From: Acidobacteriota bacterium
GTDB taxonomy: Bacteria > Acidobacteriota > Thermoanaerobaculia > Multivoradales > Multivoraceae
Reading direction: 5' to 3'
DNA: 48,846 bases
Assembly: GCA_026708285.1 (NCBI GenBank)
Contig: JAPOVF010000074.1
Location: forward strand, 1 to 48,846
Made by a program: the position numbers and the translations under genes. Within the stretch, counting starts at the first letter, position 1, and every line of letters starts with the position of its first letter. This document shows, piece by piece, positions 8,113 to 15,902 of this stretch. The notes beneath the pieces were generated by a model. That model was not told the origin of the DNA. It did no database searches and was given only the letters and a program-made list of their open reading frames with translations.

Positions 8113-9684
8113 ATGCCGAACAGACGACAACCTGATCTCGGTGTACATCTTCTCGAGACGATAACGCGAGGGATGTATAGCCAACCGTTTCACTGTATTC
8201 GTGAGTACATTCAGAACTCCTACGACAGTATACGCGAAGCGCGGCGCAACGGATCAGTCAGTCGAAGCAACGGAGAAATCCGCGTTCTGATCGACGAAGA
8301 TGCCCGAAGTGTAGCGGTACACGACAACGGCACGGGACTCTCCCCCGAGGCGGCAGCCGTTCATCTACTCGACATAGGAAAGTCGAGCAAAGCGCAGTCG
8401 CACTTGGGCTCAGACCAGAACGCTGGCTTCAGGGGCATCGGGCGCTTGGCTGGCGTAAGTTACTGCAAGAAGCTCCGCTTCGAGACGTCAATCGGTGACG
8501 GGAACTGTTGTGTAGTCGAGTTCAACGCAGATGGCATCAATCGGTTGACGGCGCGCGGCCAAGAACCAGCAGGGCTCGTTGATGCAGTCACTGACAACGC
8601 TCAGATCTGGGAGGAACCCGCTGAGGACGACGAGGCTTTCCTCAAGGTCACTTTGGAGGGTCTCGCCCCGGACAGTCCTTTCTTGAAGGAGAAGCAGCTC
8701 CAGAGCTACCTGTCCCAGGTGGCACCGGTGCCGTTCGACCCCTTAGCTTGGTCGTTTCGGGAAAAGCTTGGGGGGTTCGCAGAAGACGTCGGCGCCGGGT
8801 CCTCGCTCGAGGAGGTCAAGCTTCTCATCTGCGACGCTGAGGGACACACTCGTGTCGACGTACGGCGGCCATTCAGGGACGCTTTCCGTACGAAGGATGG
8901 GACGAAGAGGAATCGGCGCACAGTTAACGTGACCGACGTTGAGCGGCTTCCATCAAGACCCACCGAGGACGGAGGCTGGTGGGGGTGGTTGGCGGTTCAC
9001 GACAGGCGGGGGGCGCTAGCCGATGTGCCCTTCGCCGGTCTTCGCATTCGCATGCACAACATCGCCGTCGGTGACGACACAATCGTTGGCCAGCTCTTCC
9101 CTACCCGGTTCTTGGCTCGATGGTGCTTTGGTGAGATTCACATCACCAACCTGAAGCTCGTGCCGAACTCTCAGCGCGACAATTTCGAGCCATCGCCGGA
9201 GTGGAACCGCTTGAGGGAGCGTCTACGCGAGGCAGCGCGGCGGCTCGAGAGAGACATTAGACGGGAGTCGACCGCGCGGAGCAGGTCGGTGGCCACGATT
9301 GCGAAGAAGGCGGAAAAGGAGGTCGCGGCAGCGAAGAGGGCGGTAGACGTCGGCTTTCTCTCCCAAGAGGAGAAGCAGAACACTGTTCAGAAGCTAGAAC
9401 GTGCTTCCAAGAAGCTACAGACGGAGCAAAACCGCAGGAGCAGGGATGAGGGCGAGAAGGCTGTCCTGCGTAGGCAACGACAAGCCGTTGAAGATACTCT
9501 CAACGATGTCCGCGCCGTCAAGAAGACCGGGACAGAGCAGGCACTGGCGCACTTGAACAAGCAAGCACGGCGCGCTCTTCGTGTGGCGTTCCGAGTACTT
9601 GGCTCCGAGCTTCCTGAGAAGAAGTTCAAGGAACTTCAGCAGAAGATCTACAGGGAACTGCGACCTGGCGCGAGGACGCGTTGA
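8113..9684 (+). CDS. GHKL (Hsp90-like) ATPase with C-terminal coiled coil, island copy 1
   Basis: The 523-residue protein has a complete Bergerat ATP-binding fold at its N terminus: N-box IREYIQNSYDSI (Glu31, Asn35, Asp38), G1 box VHDNGTGLS (Asp71, Gly73, Gly75) and G2/ATP lid GFRGIGRLAG (105-114). A middle domain follows with the segment LVPNSQRDNFEP, then a long charged coiled coil (about residues 375-485) and a basic C-terminal helix. This layout resembles MutL/MORC-type and Hsp90-like ATPases, which act as ATP-gated clamps; DNA, RNA or a protein could be the client. The stop codon overlaps the TTG start of the radical SAM gene (TTGA), so translation is coupled. It is a paralogue of the GHKL gene at 11421. 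Confidence 0.85.
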   Translation: MPNRRQPDLGVHLLETITRGMYSQPFHCIREYIQNSYDSIREARRNGSVSRSNGEIRVLIDEDARSVAVHDNGTGLSPEAAAVHLLDIGKSSKAQSHLGSDQNAGFRGIGRLAGVSYCKKLRFETSIGDGNCCVVEFNADGINRLTARGQEPAGLVDAVTDNAQIWEEPAEDDEAFLKVTLEGLAPDSPFLKEKQLQSYLSQVAPVPFDPLAWSFREKLGGFAEDVGAGSSLEEVKLLICDAEGHTRVDVRRPFRDAFRTKDGTKRNRRTVNVTDVERLPSRPTEDGGWWGWLAVHDRRGALADVPFAGLRIRMHNIAVGDDTIVGQLFPTRFLARWCFGEIHITNLKLVPNSQRDNFEPSPEWNRLRERLREAARRLERDIRRESTARSRSVATIAKKAEKEVAAAKRAVDVGFLSQEEKQNTVQKLERASKKLQTEQNRRSRDEGEKAVLRRQRQAVEDTLNDVRAVKKTGTEQALAHLNKQARRALRVAFRVLGSELPEKKFKELQQKIYRELRPGARTR

Positions 9685-11318
9685 CGACACGAAAACGAGT
9701 TCTTCTCCTAGAGCCAGGGTACCGCAACAAGTACCCGCCGCTCGGCCTCATGAAGCTGGCCGCCTACCATCACCGGCGAGGCGACGACGTGGTCTTCGCG
9801 AAGGGCACCTCAGGACGGGGCCTCTTCTCGGAGCCGTGGGATCGCGTCTATGTCACAACTCTGTTTAGCTTTGAGTGGAAGCGAACCGCCGAGACGATCG
9901 ACTTCGCCATTCAGGCGGCAGGAAACCAGCCGGAGCGTGTGTTCGTCGGCGGAATCGCTGCCTCACTCATGCATGAGGAGTTCATCGCGGAGCCGCGTTG
10001 GGCCGGTGTGCGATTCATCAGGGGACTCTTGGACGGTCCGCCTGCAAAGGCACTTCAGCTTCGCGCCGAGGAGTTTGAGTTCGGCGCAGAGGACCTGGAA
10101 GACGAACCGATCGAGGAGATGGTGCCCGATTACTCGATTCTGGAGCAGATCGACTACGAATACCCAGTGCGAGACGCCTACTTCGGCTATGCCTCGAGGG
10201 GCTGTGTTCGGAAGTGTTCTTTCTGTGGCGTCCCAAAGCTCGAGGGCGCTCAACGCGAGATGCCTCCTCTCGCCACCTTGATCAGGGGTGTAGATGACCA
10301 AGACGGGCCCAAGAAGGACCTTGTCCTCATGGACAACAACATCACTGCGTCGGCCCGATACAAGGAGGTTATTGCGGAGATCCGTGACCTCGGGTTTGAG
10401 CGGGGCGCCAAGCTCCGGCGGGAAGGCAAGCGGCCGGTCCAGCGCCGGGTCGACTTCAACCAGGGTGTGGATGCCAGAATCCTGGCCAAGTCGCCGATGT
10501 ACCTGCGCGAGATGGCTACCATCTGCATCAGTCCCCTCCGGATCGCGTTCGACCACATCGGACTTCGTCGCGTTTACACCACGGCTGTGACGATGGCCGC
10601 AGACAACGGCATCACGTCACTGTCGAACTACATGCTCTACAACTTCATGGACTCGCCCGAGGACTTGTACCAGCGGATGCGGCTGAACATCGAGCTGAAC
10701 CATGAACTTGGCGTCCGCATCTGGTCGTTCCCTATGCGCTACCAGCCGGTGACCCTGAAGGACCGTTCGCATGTGGGTAAACGGTGGAATCGGTACTACC
10801 TGCGGTCCTTCCAGATCATGCTGCAGGCGACGCGCGGCGTAGTCAGTGGCAACCCGAGCTTCTTCGAGCGTGCCTACGGGCGGGACCAAGCGGAGTTCCT
10901 GGAGCTCTTGGAACTGCCCCACGCCTTCATCTTCCACCGGGAGGGGTACGAGCAGTCCGGAGCACGGGAAGAGTACGAATCGCTGCGAGCCAAACTGCCC
11001 GAGGCGGAGAGGACCGAGCTCTTCTCGTTCCTCGCCGAGGCCAGAGGAGACGGCGAGCAACGGGCCCGCTGTCGGCGTGCCATCAACGAACGGAGCTTCG
11101 GGGCCAAGGCCCTTCAGCTTCTGCACTTTCACGCGCTCGATACGAAAGACGCGCCCGACACGGGCCGCGACCGCGTGCTGCCGCTCTTTCCATCCGTCAA
11201 CCCCGACCCCGTCATGCCGAGCGAGGATGAGTTCGTGGAGGACGCCGGCCTGTTCAGCCACGAGGAGGCGCTGGCCGCGACACGCTCACGAGCGAAGACA
11301 GCCGAAGCGGCGAGCTAG
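9681..11318 (+). CDS. Radical SAM protein with B12-binding-like N-terminal domain
   Basis: The 545-residue protein begins with VLLLEPGYRNKYPPLGLMKLAAY, the opening of cobalamin-binding-type Rossmann domains of class B radical SAM enzymes, although no DxHxxG cobalamin motif is visible. The [4Fe-4S] motif is SRGCVRKCSFCG (Cys175, Cys179, Cys182; CxxxCxxC). Strands of the TIM-like barrel follow (LVLMDNNIT; DFNQGVDARIL; PLRIAFDH; SLSNYMLYNF; RIWSFPMRY). It presumably makes a 5'-deoxyadenosyl radical to modify an unknown substrate (nucleic acid, protein or small molecule). The start is the TTG at 9681, overlapping the stop of the preceding GHKL gene; no later start fits the N-terminal strand. Its place between two GHKL ATPase genes in a NurA-HerA island is unusual and suggests a joint pathway. 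Confidence 0.87.
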   Translation: MTTRKRVLLLEPGYRNKYPPLGLMKLAAYHHRRGDDVVFAKGTSGRGLFSEPWDRVYVTTLFSFEWKRTAETIDFAIQAAGNQPERVFVGGIAASLMHEEFIAEPRWAGVRFIRGLLDGPPAKALQLRAEEFEFGAEDLEDEPIEEMVPDYSILEQIDYEYPVRDAYFGYASRGCVRKCSFCGVPKLEGAQREMPPLATLIRGVDDQDGPKKDLVLMDNNITASARYKEVIAEIRDLGFERGAKLRREGKRPVQRRVDFNQGVDARILAKSPMYLREMATICISPLRIAFDHIGLRRVYTTAVTMAADNGITSLSNYMLYNFMDSPEDLYQRMRLNIELNHELGVRIWSFPMRYQPVTLKDRSHVGKRWNRYYLRSFQIMLQATRGVVSGNPSFFERAYGRDQAEFLELLELPHAFIFHREGYEQSGAREEYESLRAKLPEAERTELFSFLAEARGDGEQRARCRRAINERSFGAKALQLLHFHALDTKDAPDTGRDRVLPLFPSVNPDPVMPSEDEFVEDAGLFSHEEALAATRSRAKTAEAAS

Positions 11319-11329
11319 TTCGCGAGCGG

Positions 11330-11351
11330 CCACAGGCAGGTGGTCCTGTGG
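11330..11351. terminator. Hairpin between the radical SAM and second GHKL genes
   Basis: A perfect 7-bp stem CCACAGG/CCTGTGG with an 8-nt loop lies 12 bases after the radical SAM stop codon. There is no T-run, so it may be a weak terminator or an mRNA-processing or stability element separating the two parts of the island. Confidence 0.3.
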
Positions 11352-11420
11352 TACAAGGGCTAGCCTTCAACGCCGGCCCGGTCTTTGCCAGACCGGCCGC
11401 GCTTCTGGGTGGAGGGGAGC

Positions 11421-12872
11421 ATGCATAGGCCCAGCGAACAAGCGCTCGGTCCCAGCCTTCTTCGGCTGGTCACGTCCGGGATGTACGACGACCCGCTGGC
11501 GCTGTATCGCGAGTACCTCCAGAACGCGGCGGACTCCGCAGCCGAAACTCAGAAGCCAGGCCGGGTCGAGATTCACCTCGACCCTCAGCTGGCACACATC
11601 CGCATTCGGGACTACGGCCCCGGCCTGACCTCTAAGGAGGCCATCGACTCGCTGATTCCGGTCGGCCAGAGCACGAAGAACGCGGCCAGTCATCGCGGGT
11701 TCCGCGGTATAGGCCGCCTCGCTGGCCTGCCTTTCGCTGAGGCTGTCGCCTTCACGACGAGGGCCGACAACGACGAACCTCCGGTCCGAGTGACCTGGGA
11801 CGCGCTGCGACTCCGGAGTGACGAACGGAGCGGCAAGGAACTACGAGTGAGTGACTGCGTCACCGTCGAGCGACTGCAAGCCGACGACGTCCCTGGCCAG
11901 TACTTCGAGGTAGAGGTCCGCGGCGTCGCCCGCTACGCTGCCGGCTCAGTCCTGAACCGGCGGAGGGTACACGACTACATCGCAGAGAGTTGCCCAGTGC
12001 CCCTCTCAACCGACTTCCCCTTCCGTGAGCAAGTGGAAGAGCACCTTGGCGATGTGTTGTATGCAATGGAAGTTTCGGTCGACGGCGAGGGCACTGTCAG
12101 CCGACTCCACGCCGGGGGAGTCGAGTTCGCGGGCGGCCGAACCGACACTTTCAAGGCTGTCGAGACTTTCGACCTGCCCAGAATCGACAGCTCTGAGCGA
12201 GCAGCGGCCGGGTGGATTGCCCACACGTCCTACCTGGGAGCAATCCCTAAGGGCTCCGGTATCAGGGGAATCAGAGCGCGTTGCGGGAACATCCAGGTCG
12301 GCGGCGAACGTGTCTTCGACCATCTCTTCAAAGAGGACCGCCTGAATCGATGGACCGTCGGGGAGGTCCACATCCTGGACCCCAGAATCCTCCCCAATGG
12401 CCGGAGGGACTACTTTGAACCCGGTCCGCACCTCAGGAATCTGGAGAACCACCTGGGAGCCATCTTTCGCCGGCTCGCGGAACGCTGCAGAACTACGTCG
12501 GCGACCAGAACGCGCGAGCGTAGGTTCGCTGAGGCGATTGCGGATTCCGAAGAGGCGTATGCGCTGGCACGGTCCGGCTACGTGACAGCCGAAGCAGCCC
12601 GGCACTTGATCGAGCAGGACCTGGACCGACTGGCCCGGGTCCGCGCCGCACTCTGTTCAACAGAAGACTGGGACCCGGATCTACTTGCCCGGCTGGAGAC
12701 CGTCGAGAGCAAGCTCACACGCTTCCAAGCTAGGCGTGGGCGCCCACGGCTGAAGAACGTCAAGCCGGAAGATGTGGCCACATACCGGAGCGTGTTCCGA
12801 GCCATCGCCGAATCGACCGAGTCACGACGAGCCGCCAGAGAGATCATCGAGAAGGTCCTTGAGCGCACCTGA
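11421..12872 (+). CDS. GHKL (Hsp90-like) ATPase, island copy 2
   Basis: The 483-residue protein has an N-box YREYLQNAADSA (Glu31, Asn35, Asp38), G1 RDYGPGLT (Asp64, Gly66, Gly68) and G2 HRGFRGIGRLAG (93-102), at the same spacing as in the GHKL protein at 8113. The two also share a middle-domain motif (GEVHILDPRILPNGRRDYFE here; GEIHITN...LVPNSQRDNFEP there), so they are paralogues rather than independent recruits. The C terminus is helical and charged but without the long coiled coil of copy 1. The ATG at 11421 is preceded by a strong ribosome-binding site (GGAGGGGAGC) and fixes the start; an upstream in-frame ATG at 11385 has none. The client is unknown; a heteromeric ATPase with copy 1 is possible. 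Confidence 0.85.
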   Translation: MHRPSEQALGPSLLRLVTSGMYDDPLALYREYLQNAADSAAETQKPGRVEIHLDPQLAHIRIRDYGPGLTSKEAIDSLIPVGQSTKNAASHRGFRGIGRLAGLPFAEAVAFTTRADNDEPPVRVTWDALRLRSDERSGKELRVSDCVTVERLQADDVPGQYFEVEVRGVARYAAGSVLNRRRVHDYIAESCPVPLSTDFPFREQVEEHLGDVLYAMEVSVDGEGTVSRLHAGGVEFAGGRTDTFKAVETFDLPRIDSSERAAAGWIAHTSYLGAIPKGSGIRGIRARCGNIQVGGERVFDHLFKEDRLNRWTVGEVHILDPRILPNGRRDYFEPGPHLRNLENHLGAIFRRLAERCRTTSATRTRERRFAEAIADSEEAYALARSGYVTAEAARHLIEQDLDRLARVRAALCSTEDWDPDLLARLETVESKLTRFQARRGRPRLKNVKPEDVATYRSVFRAIAESTESRRAAREIIEKVLERT

Positions 12873-12955
12873 CCGGGGAGTCACGGTGCGCCAGGGGGCC
12901 AAGCCAAGGCGCCCCGCTTTGCCTGCTGGGCTGGACAAGCTCGCCAATCCAGCTT

Positions 12956-13002
12956 ATTGTCGGAAATCTCACCTTTGAGGGTGAATATGCGACAATCTAC
13001 GA
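12956..13002. repeat. Right copy of the 47-bp palindrome, overlapping the DUF4143 ATPase start
   Basis: The segment has arms ATTGTCGGAAATCTCACC and GGTGAATATGCGACAAT, which are complementary apart from one gap and two mismatches. The ATG start of the downstream ATPase (12987) lies inside the right arm. It matches 3209-3255 at 39 of 47 positions. It could be an operator, a translation-control hairpin or a recombination site. Confidence 0.7.
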
Positions 13003-14150
13003 CGAGACAACGGCTGCTCAACGCCACGCTCTGGAGACTCTCCCAGTCGCCGGTCACCGCTCTTCTGGGGGCCCGGCAGGTGGGAAAGACGACGCTCGCC
13101 CAGCAGATCGTGGCGGCGTGGGAAGGGCCTTCCACGGTCTACGACCTGGAGGTGCCAGCGGTGCGTGAGGCGTTCCATACGACTCCGGAGCGGCTGCTTC
13201 GAGGCGGCGAGGGCCTGGTCGTGATCGACGAGGTACAGCGCGTACCCGAGCTGTTCGAGATCCTCCGACCCATCTGCGACGACCCCGACCGCAAGGCGGT
13301 CTTCCTGCTCCTGGGAAGCGCCTCCTGGGACCTGATCCGGGGCGTCTCCGAGACTCTGGCCGGACGGATCTCGTTCATCGACGTGAGCGGCTTCTCTCTC
13401 GACGAGGTCGGGGTCGAGAACCAGGACCGGCTCTGGACCCGCGGCGGCTTTCCACTCGCGTACCTCGCGGAGTCGGATGCCGGGTGCACGCTGTGGATGG
13501 AGTCGTTCACGCGCACGTTCCTGGAGCGGGACGTTCCGGGACTCGGGTCGAGGGTGTCGCCGGAGGCGCTCGGTCGCTTCTGGACCATGCTGGCGCACGT
13601 CCACTCACAGACCTGGAACGCGTCGGCGCTCAGCCGCTCGATGGGGGTCAGCGTCAACGCGGTGAACCGCTACCGCGACCTGCTCGCGGGAACGTTCATG
13701 CTCCGGGTGCTGCAGCCGTGGTTCGAGAACGTCGGCAAGCGCGTCGTCAAGGCGCCAAAGGTCTACCTGCGCGACTCAGGCATCCTCCACCATCTGCTGG
13801 GGCTGGAGTCGATCGACGATCTCGTCCGCCATCCGGCCTATGGCCCGAGTTGGGAGGGCTTCGCCCTGGAACAGACCCTGATTGCATTCGGCGCCCGCCA
13901 GGCGTACTTCTGGGGCACCCATCGGGGCGCGGAACTCGACCTCATGCTGCTCCGCGGCGGCAGGCGTTGGGGTTTCGAGTTCAAGTGCGCGGACGCCCCG
14001 AGGACGACCAAGTCCATGCACTCGGTCAGCAGGGACCTCGGTCTCCAGCACCTGTGGGTGATCTACCCGGGCGACCTGGAGTACCCGCTGACGGAGAGGA
14101 TCACCGCGGTCCCCCTCAAGAAGATCCGCGATATCAAGGTGACAAACTGA
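12987..14150 (+). CDS. AAA-family ATPase with C-terminal DUF4143 domain
   Basis: The 387-residue protein has the AAA_14 P-loop ALLGARQVGKTTLAQQ (Walker A, residues 28-35) and Walker B GLVVIDEVQR, then a winged-helix-like region and the C-terminal DUF4143/PD-(D/E)XK-like fold (GAELDLMLLRGGRRWGFEFK, where E-D-ExK resembles a nuclease motif). The family is abundant, often lone, and of unknown role; mobile-element or stress functions have been suggested. ATG 12987 is taken as the start because sequence similarity to the family begins there (MRQSTTRQRLL). TTG 12957 and GTG 12981 are also in frame. A relative is at 41777. Confidence 0.85.
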   Translation: MRQSTTRQRLLNATLWRLSQSPVTALLGARQVGKTTLAQQIVAAWEGPSTVYDLEVPAVREAFHTTPERLLRGGEGLVVIDEVQRVPELFEILRPICDDPDRKAVFLLLGSASWDLIRGVSETLAGRISFIDVSGFSLDEVGVENQDRLWTRGGFPLAYLAESDAGCTLWMESFTRTFLERDVPGLGSRVSPEALGRFWTMLAHVHSQTWNASALSRSMGVSVNAVNRYRDLLAGTFMLRVLQPWFENVGKRVVKAPKVYLRDSGILHHLLGLESIDDLVRHPAYGPSWEGFALEQTLIAFGARQAYFWGTHRGAELDLMLLRGGRRWGFEFKCADAPRTTKSMHSVSRDLGLQHLWVIYPGDLEYPLTERITAVPLKKIRDIKVTN

Positions 14151-14174
14151 ACGCAGCGTCAAAGGAGCTGATTC

Positions 14175-14867
14175 ATGACTGAACGAACCACCTACGAGCA
14201 GGTCGGCGACGTGGCTCTGGTCACGATGAACGACGGCAAGGCCAACGTCTTCGGACCGCCCATGATCGCTGCCGTCAACGCCATGCTCGATCGTGCCGCG
14301 GACGACGCCAAAGCCGTCGTCCTGACCGGCCGGCCCGGCGTGTTCTCGGGCGGGTTCGATCTCAACGTGTTTCGCGACGGTGGCCCGGCGGAGGCTCGCG
14401 CCATGGGTCTCGCCGGAGCGCGTCTGATGATGCGCCTGTACGGATGGCCGCAGCCACTGGTGGTCGCCGCCACCGGACACGCCATCGCGCTCGGCGCGCT
14501 CTGTGTGCTCACCGGCGATCATCGCCTGGCCGCGGGCGGTGAGTTCCGGTTCGGTCTGAACGAGGTCGCGATCGGCAGGACGCTGCCGCCGTTCGCCTGG
14601 CTGCTGGCCAGGGAGCGGCTCTCCAAGCGCGCTCTGACGCAGGCCGCGCTTACCGCGAAGATGTACGACCCCGAGGGCGCGCGGGATGCAGGCTTCGTGG
14701 ACGAGGTCGCCGCGGCCGACGAGCTGCGCGACGTCGCCCTCGAGCGGGCGGCGCAACTGGCCGAGTACGACGCCAACACGTTCTCGGCCATGAAGCAGGG
14801 CCTGAGAGCCAACGGCATCGACGCCGTCCTGGCCGATCTCCCGGAGGTGCCGGCAAGTGGCTCTTGA
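14175..14867 (+). CDS. Crotonase/enoyl-CoA hydratase family protein
   Basis: The 230-residue protein has the crotonase fold: the first oxyanion-hole segment GVFSGGFDLNVF (about residues 55-66) and the second ATGHAIALGALCVLTGDHRL (about 98-117), followed by FGLNEVAIG with its acidic residue. It acts on an acyl-CoA thioester, but the reaction (hydration, isomerisation or hydrolysis) is not determined by sequence. A ribosome-binding site (AAAGGAGCTGATTC) precedes the ATG. The stop lies inside the start region of the GST gene (11-base overlap), so the two are co-translated and may share a detoxification or degradation route. Confidence 0.88.
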   Translation: MTERTTYEQVGDVALVTMNDGKANVFGPPMIAAVNAMLDRAADDAKAVVLTGRPGVFSGGFDLNVFRDGGPAEARAMGLAGARLMMRLYGWPQPLVVAATGHAIALGALCVLTGDHRLAAGGEFRFGLNEVAIGRTLPPFAWLLARERLSKRALTQAALTAKMYDPEGARDAGFVDEVAAADELRDVALERAAQLAEYDANTFSAMKQGLRANGIDAVLADLPEVPASGS

Positions 14868-15588
14868 CGTCTACTTCAGCGCGACGCCCAACGGGTGGAA
14901 GATCTCGATCATGCTCGAGGAGTTGCGGGAGGCCGGGGTCGAACTGCCCGAGACACGCATCCACATGGTCGATCTCTCGGCCGGCGACCAGTTCACGCCC
15001 GAGTTCACCGCCATCAATCCGAATCAGAAGATGCCAGCCCTGGTGGACGACGGTCGCGCCGTCATGGAGAGTTGCGCGATCCTGCAGTACCTCGGGGAGA
15101 AGTACCCGACCCCGCTCTACCCGACGGACGAGCGACGCTGGGACGTGCTTCCCTGGCTCTACTGGCAGGCCGCCAATCTGGGACCGGCATTCGGCAACAA
15201 GCTGAGCTACACCCGCTACATCAACGTGCCCGATGAAGAGAAGGCGCATCCACTCGAACGATTCGGCAGGGAGTCGCTTCGGCTCGTTGCCATTCTCAGC
15301 CGCAGGTTCGAGAAGCACCCCTACATCTGCGGGGACGACTTCACGGTCGCCGACATCTCCGTGTTCCCCTGGATCCGGGCGTACAAGTGGGCCAAGGTCG
15401 ACATCACGACCCAACCGACGGTGGTGGACTGGCTGGAGCGCGTTCGCGCCCGCCCGGGCGTGGATCGCGGAGTCGCCTACGGCGTGCCGAAGGACGAGGT
15501 CGACAGCTTCAGCAAGGAACGTCGAGAGCGCTACAAGGCACGCGGCGCGCAGATCGCCGCCAACGAGAATCTCAGGACGTCGATCTGA
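14857..15588 (+). CDS. Glutathione S-transferase family protein (YfcG/Ure2-like)
   Basis: The 243-residue protein has an N-terminal thioredoxin-like GST domain (YFSATPNGWKISIMLEE; INPNQKMPALVDD with the cis-Pro loop; ESCAILQYLGEKY) and a C-terminal all-helical domain (DFTVADISVFPWI). This layout matches the Nu-class YfcG/YghU/Ure2p group, active in disulfide-bond reduction and conjugation. The start is the GTG at 14857, preceded by GGAGGTGCCGGCAA, and overlaps the crotonase gene. Confidence 0.9.
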   Translation: MALDVYFSATPNGWKISIMLEELREAGVELPETRIHMVDLSAGDQFTPEFTAINPNQKMPALVDDGRAVMESCAILQYLGEKYPTPLYPTDERRWDVLPWLYWQAANLGPAFGNKLSYTRYINVPDEEKAHPLERFGRESLRLVAILSRRFEKHPYICGDDFTVADISVFPWIRAYKWAKVDITTQPTVVDWLERVRARPGVDRGVAYGVPKDEVDSFSKERRERYKARGAQIAANENLRTSI

Positions 15589-15638
15589 CCTGATCCCAAC
15601 GGGGAACAGCCGCACCGTTACAATTCTCGAACTCTCGG

Positions 15639-15902
15639 ATGGTGCCGGCGATGAATCAGGAAGCCACAGTCCAGCAGGTCCAGCTCATGGGCCACCGAAT
15701 CCGGCGCCTGCGCCGGAAGAACAAGCTGACGCAGCCGGCGCTGGCCGAGCGCGTCGGGATTCCGGCGTCCGACCTGTCGCGGATCGAGCGGGACGAACTC
15801 CGCGTCAGCCTGGACGTCCTGATCCGCATCGTGGCCGAGTTCAACGTCGGGCTCGACGAGTTGATGGGCAAGCCGGCTGACCGGCCACGCGGCCACCGCT
15901 AG
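15639..15902 (+). CDS. Small XRE-family helix-turn-helix regulator
   Basis: An 87-residue (83 if ATG 15651 is used) protein consisting of one XRE domain: RIRRLRRKNKLTQPALAER, then PASDLSRIERDELRVSLDVL. It has no other domain, so it is a stand-alone DNA-binding regulator. The stop overlaps the last codon of the convergent pgi-like gene by 4 bases. Targets cannot be seen. Confidence 0.85.
   Translation: MVPAMNQEATVQQVQLMGHRIRRLRRKNKLTQPALAERVGIPASDLSRIERDELRVSLDVLIRIVAEFNVGLDELMGKPADRPRGHR

Noticed and set aside
3209-14150. Prophage or integrative element
   Set aside because: No integrase, portal, terminase, capsid or relaxase gene is present; the boundaries are repeats, not tRNA-linked att sites.
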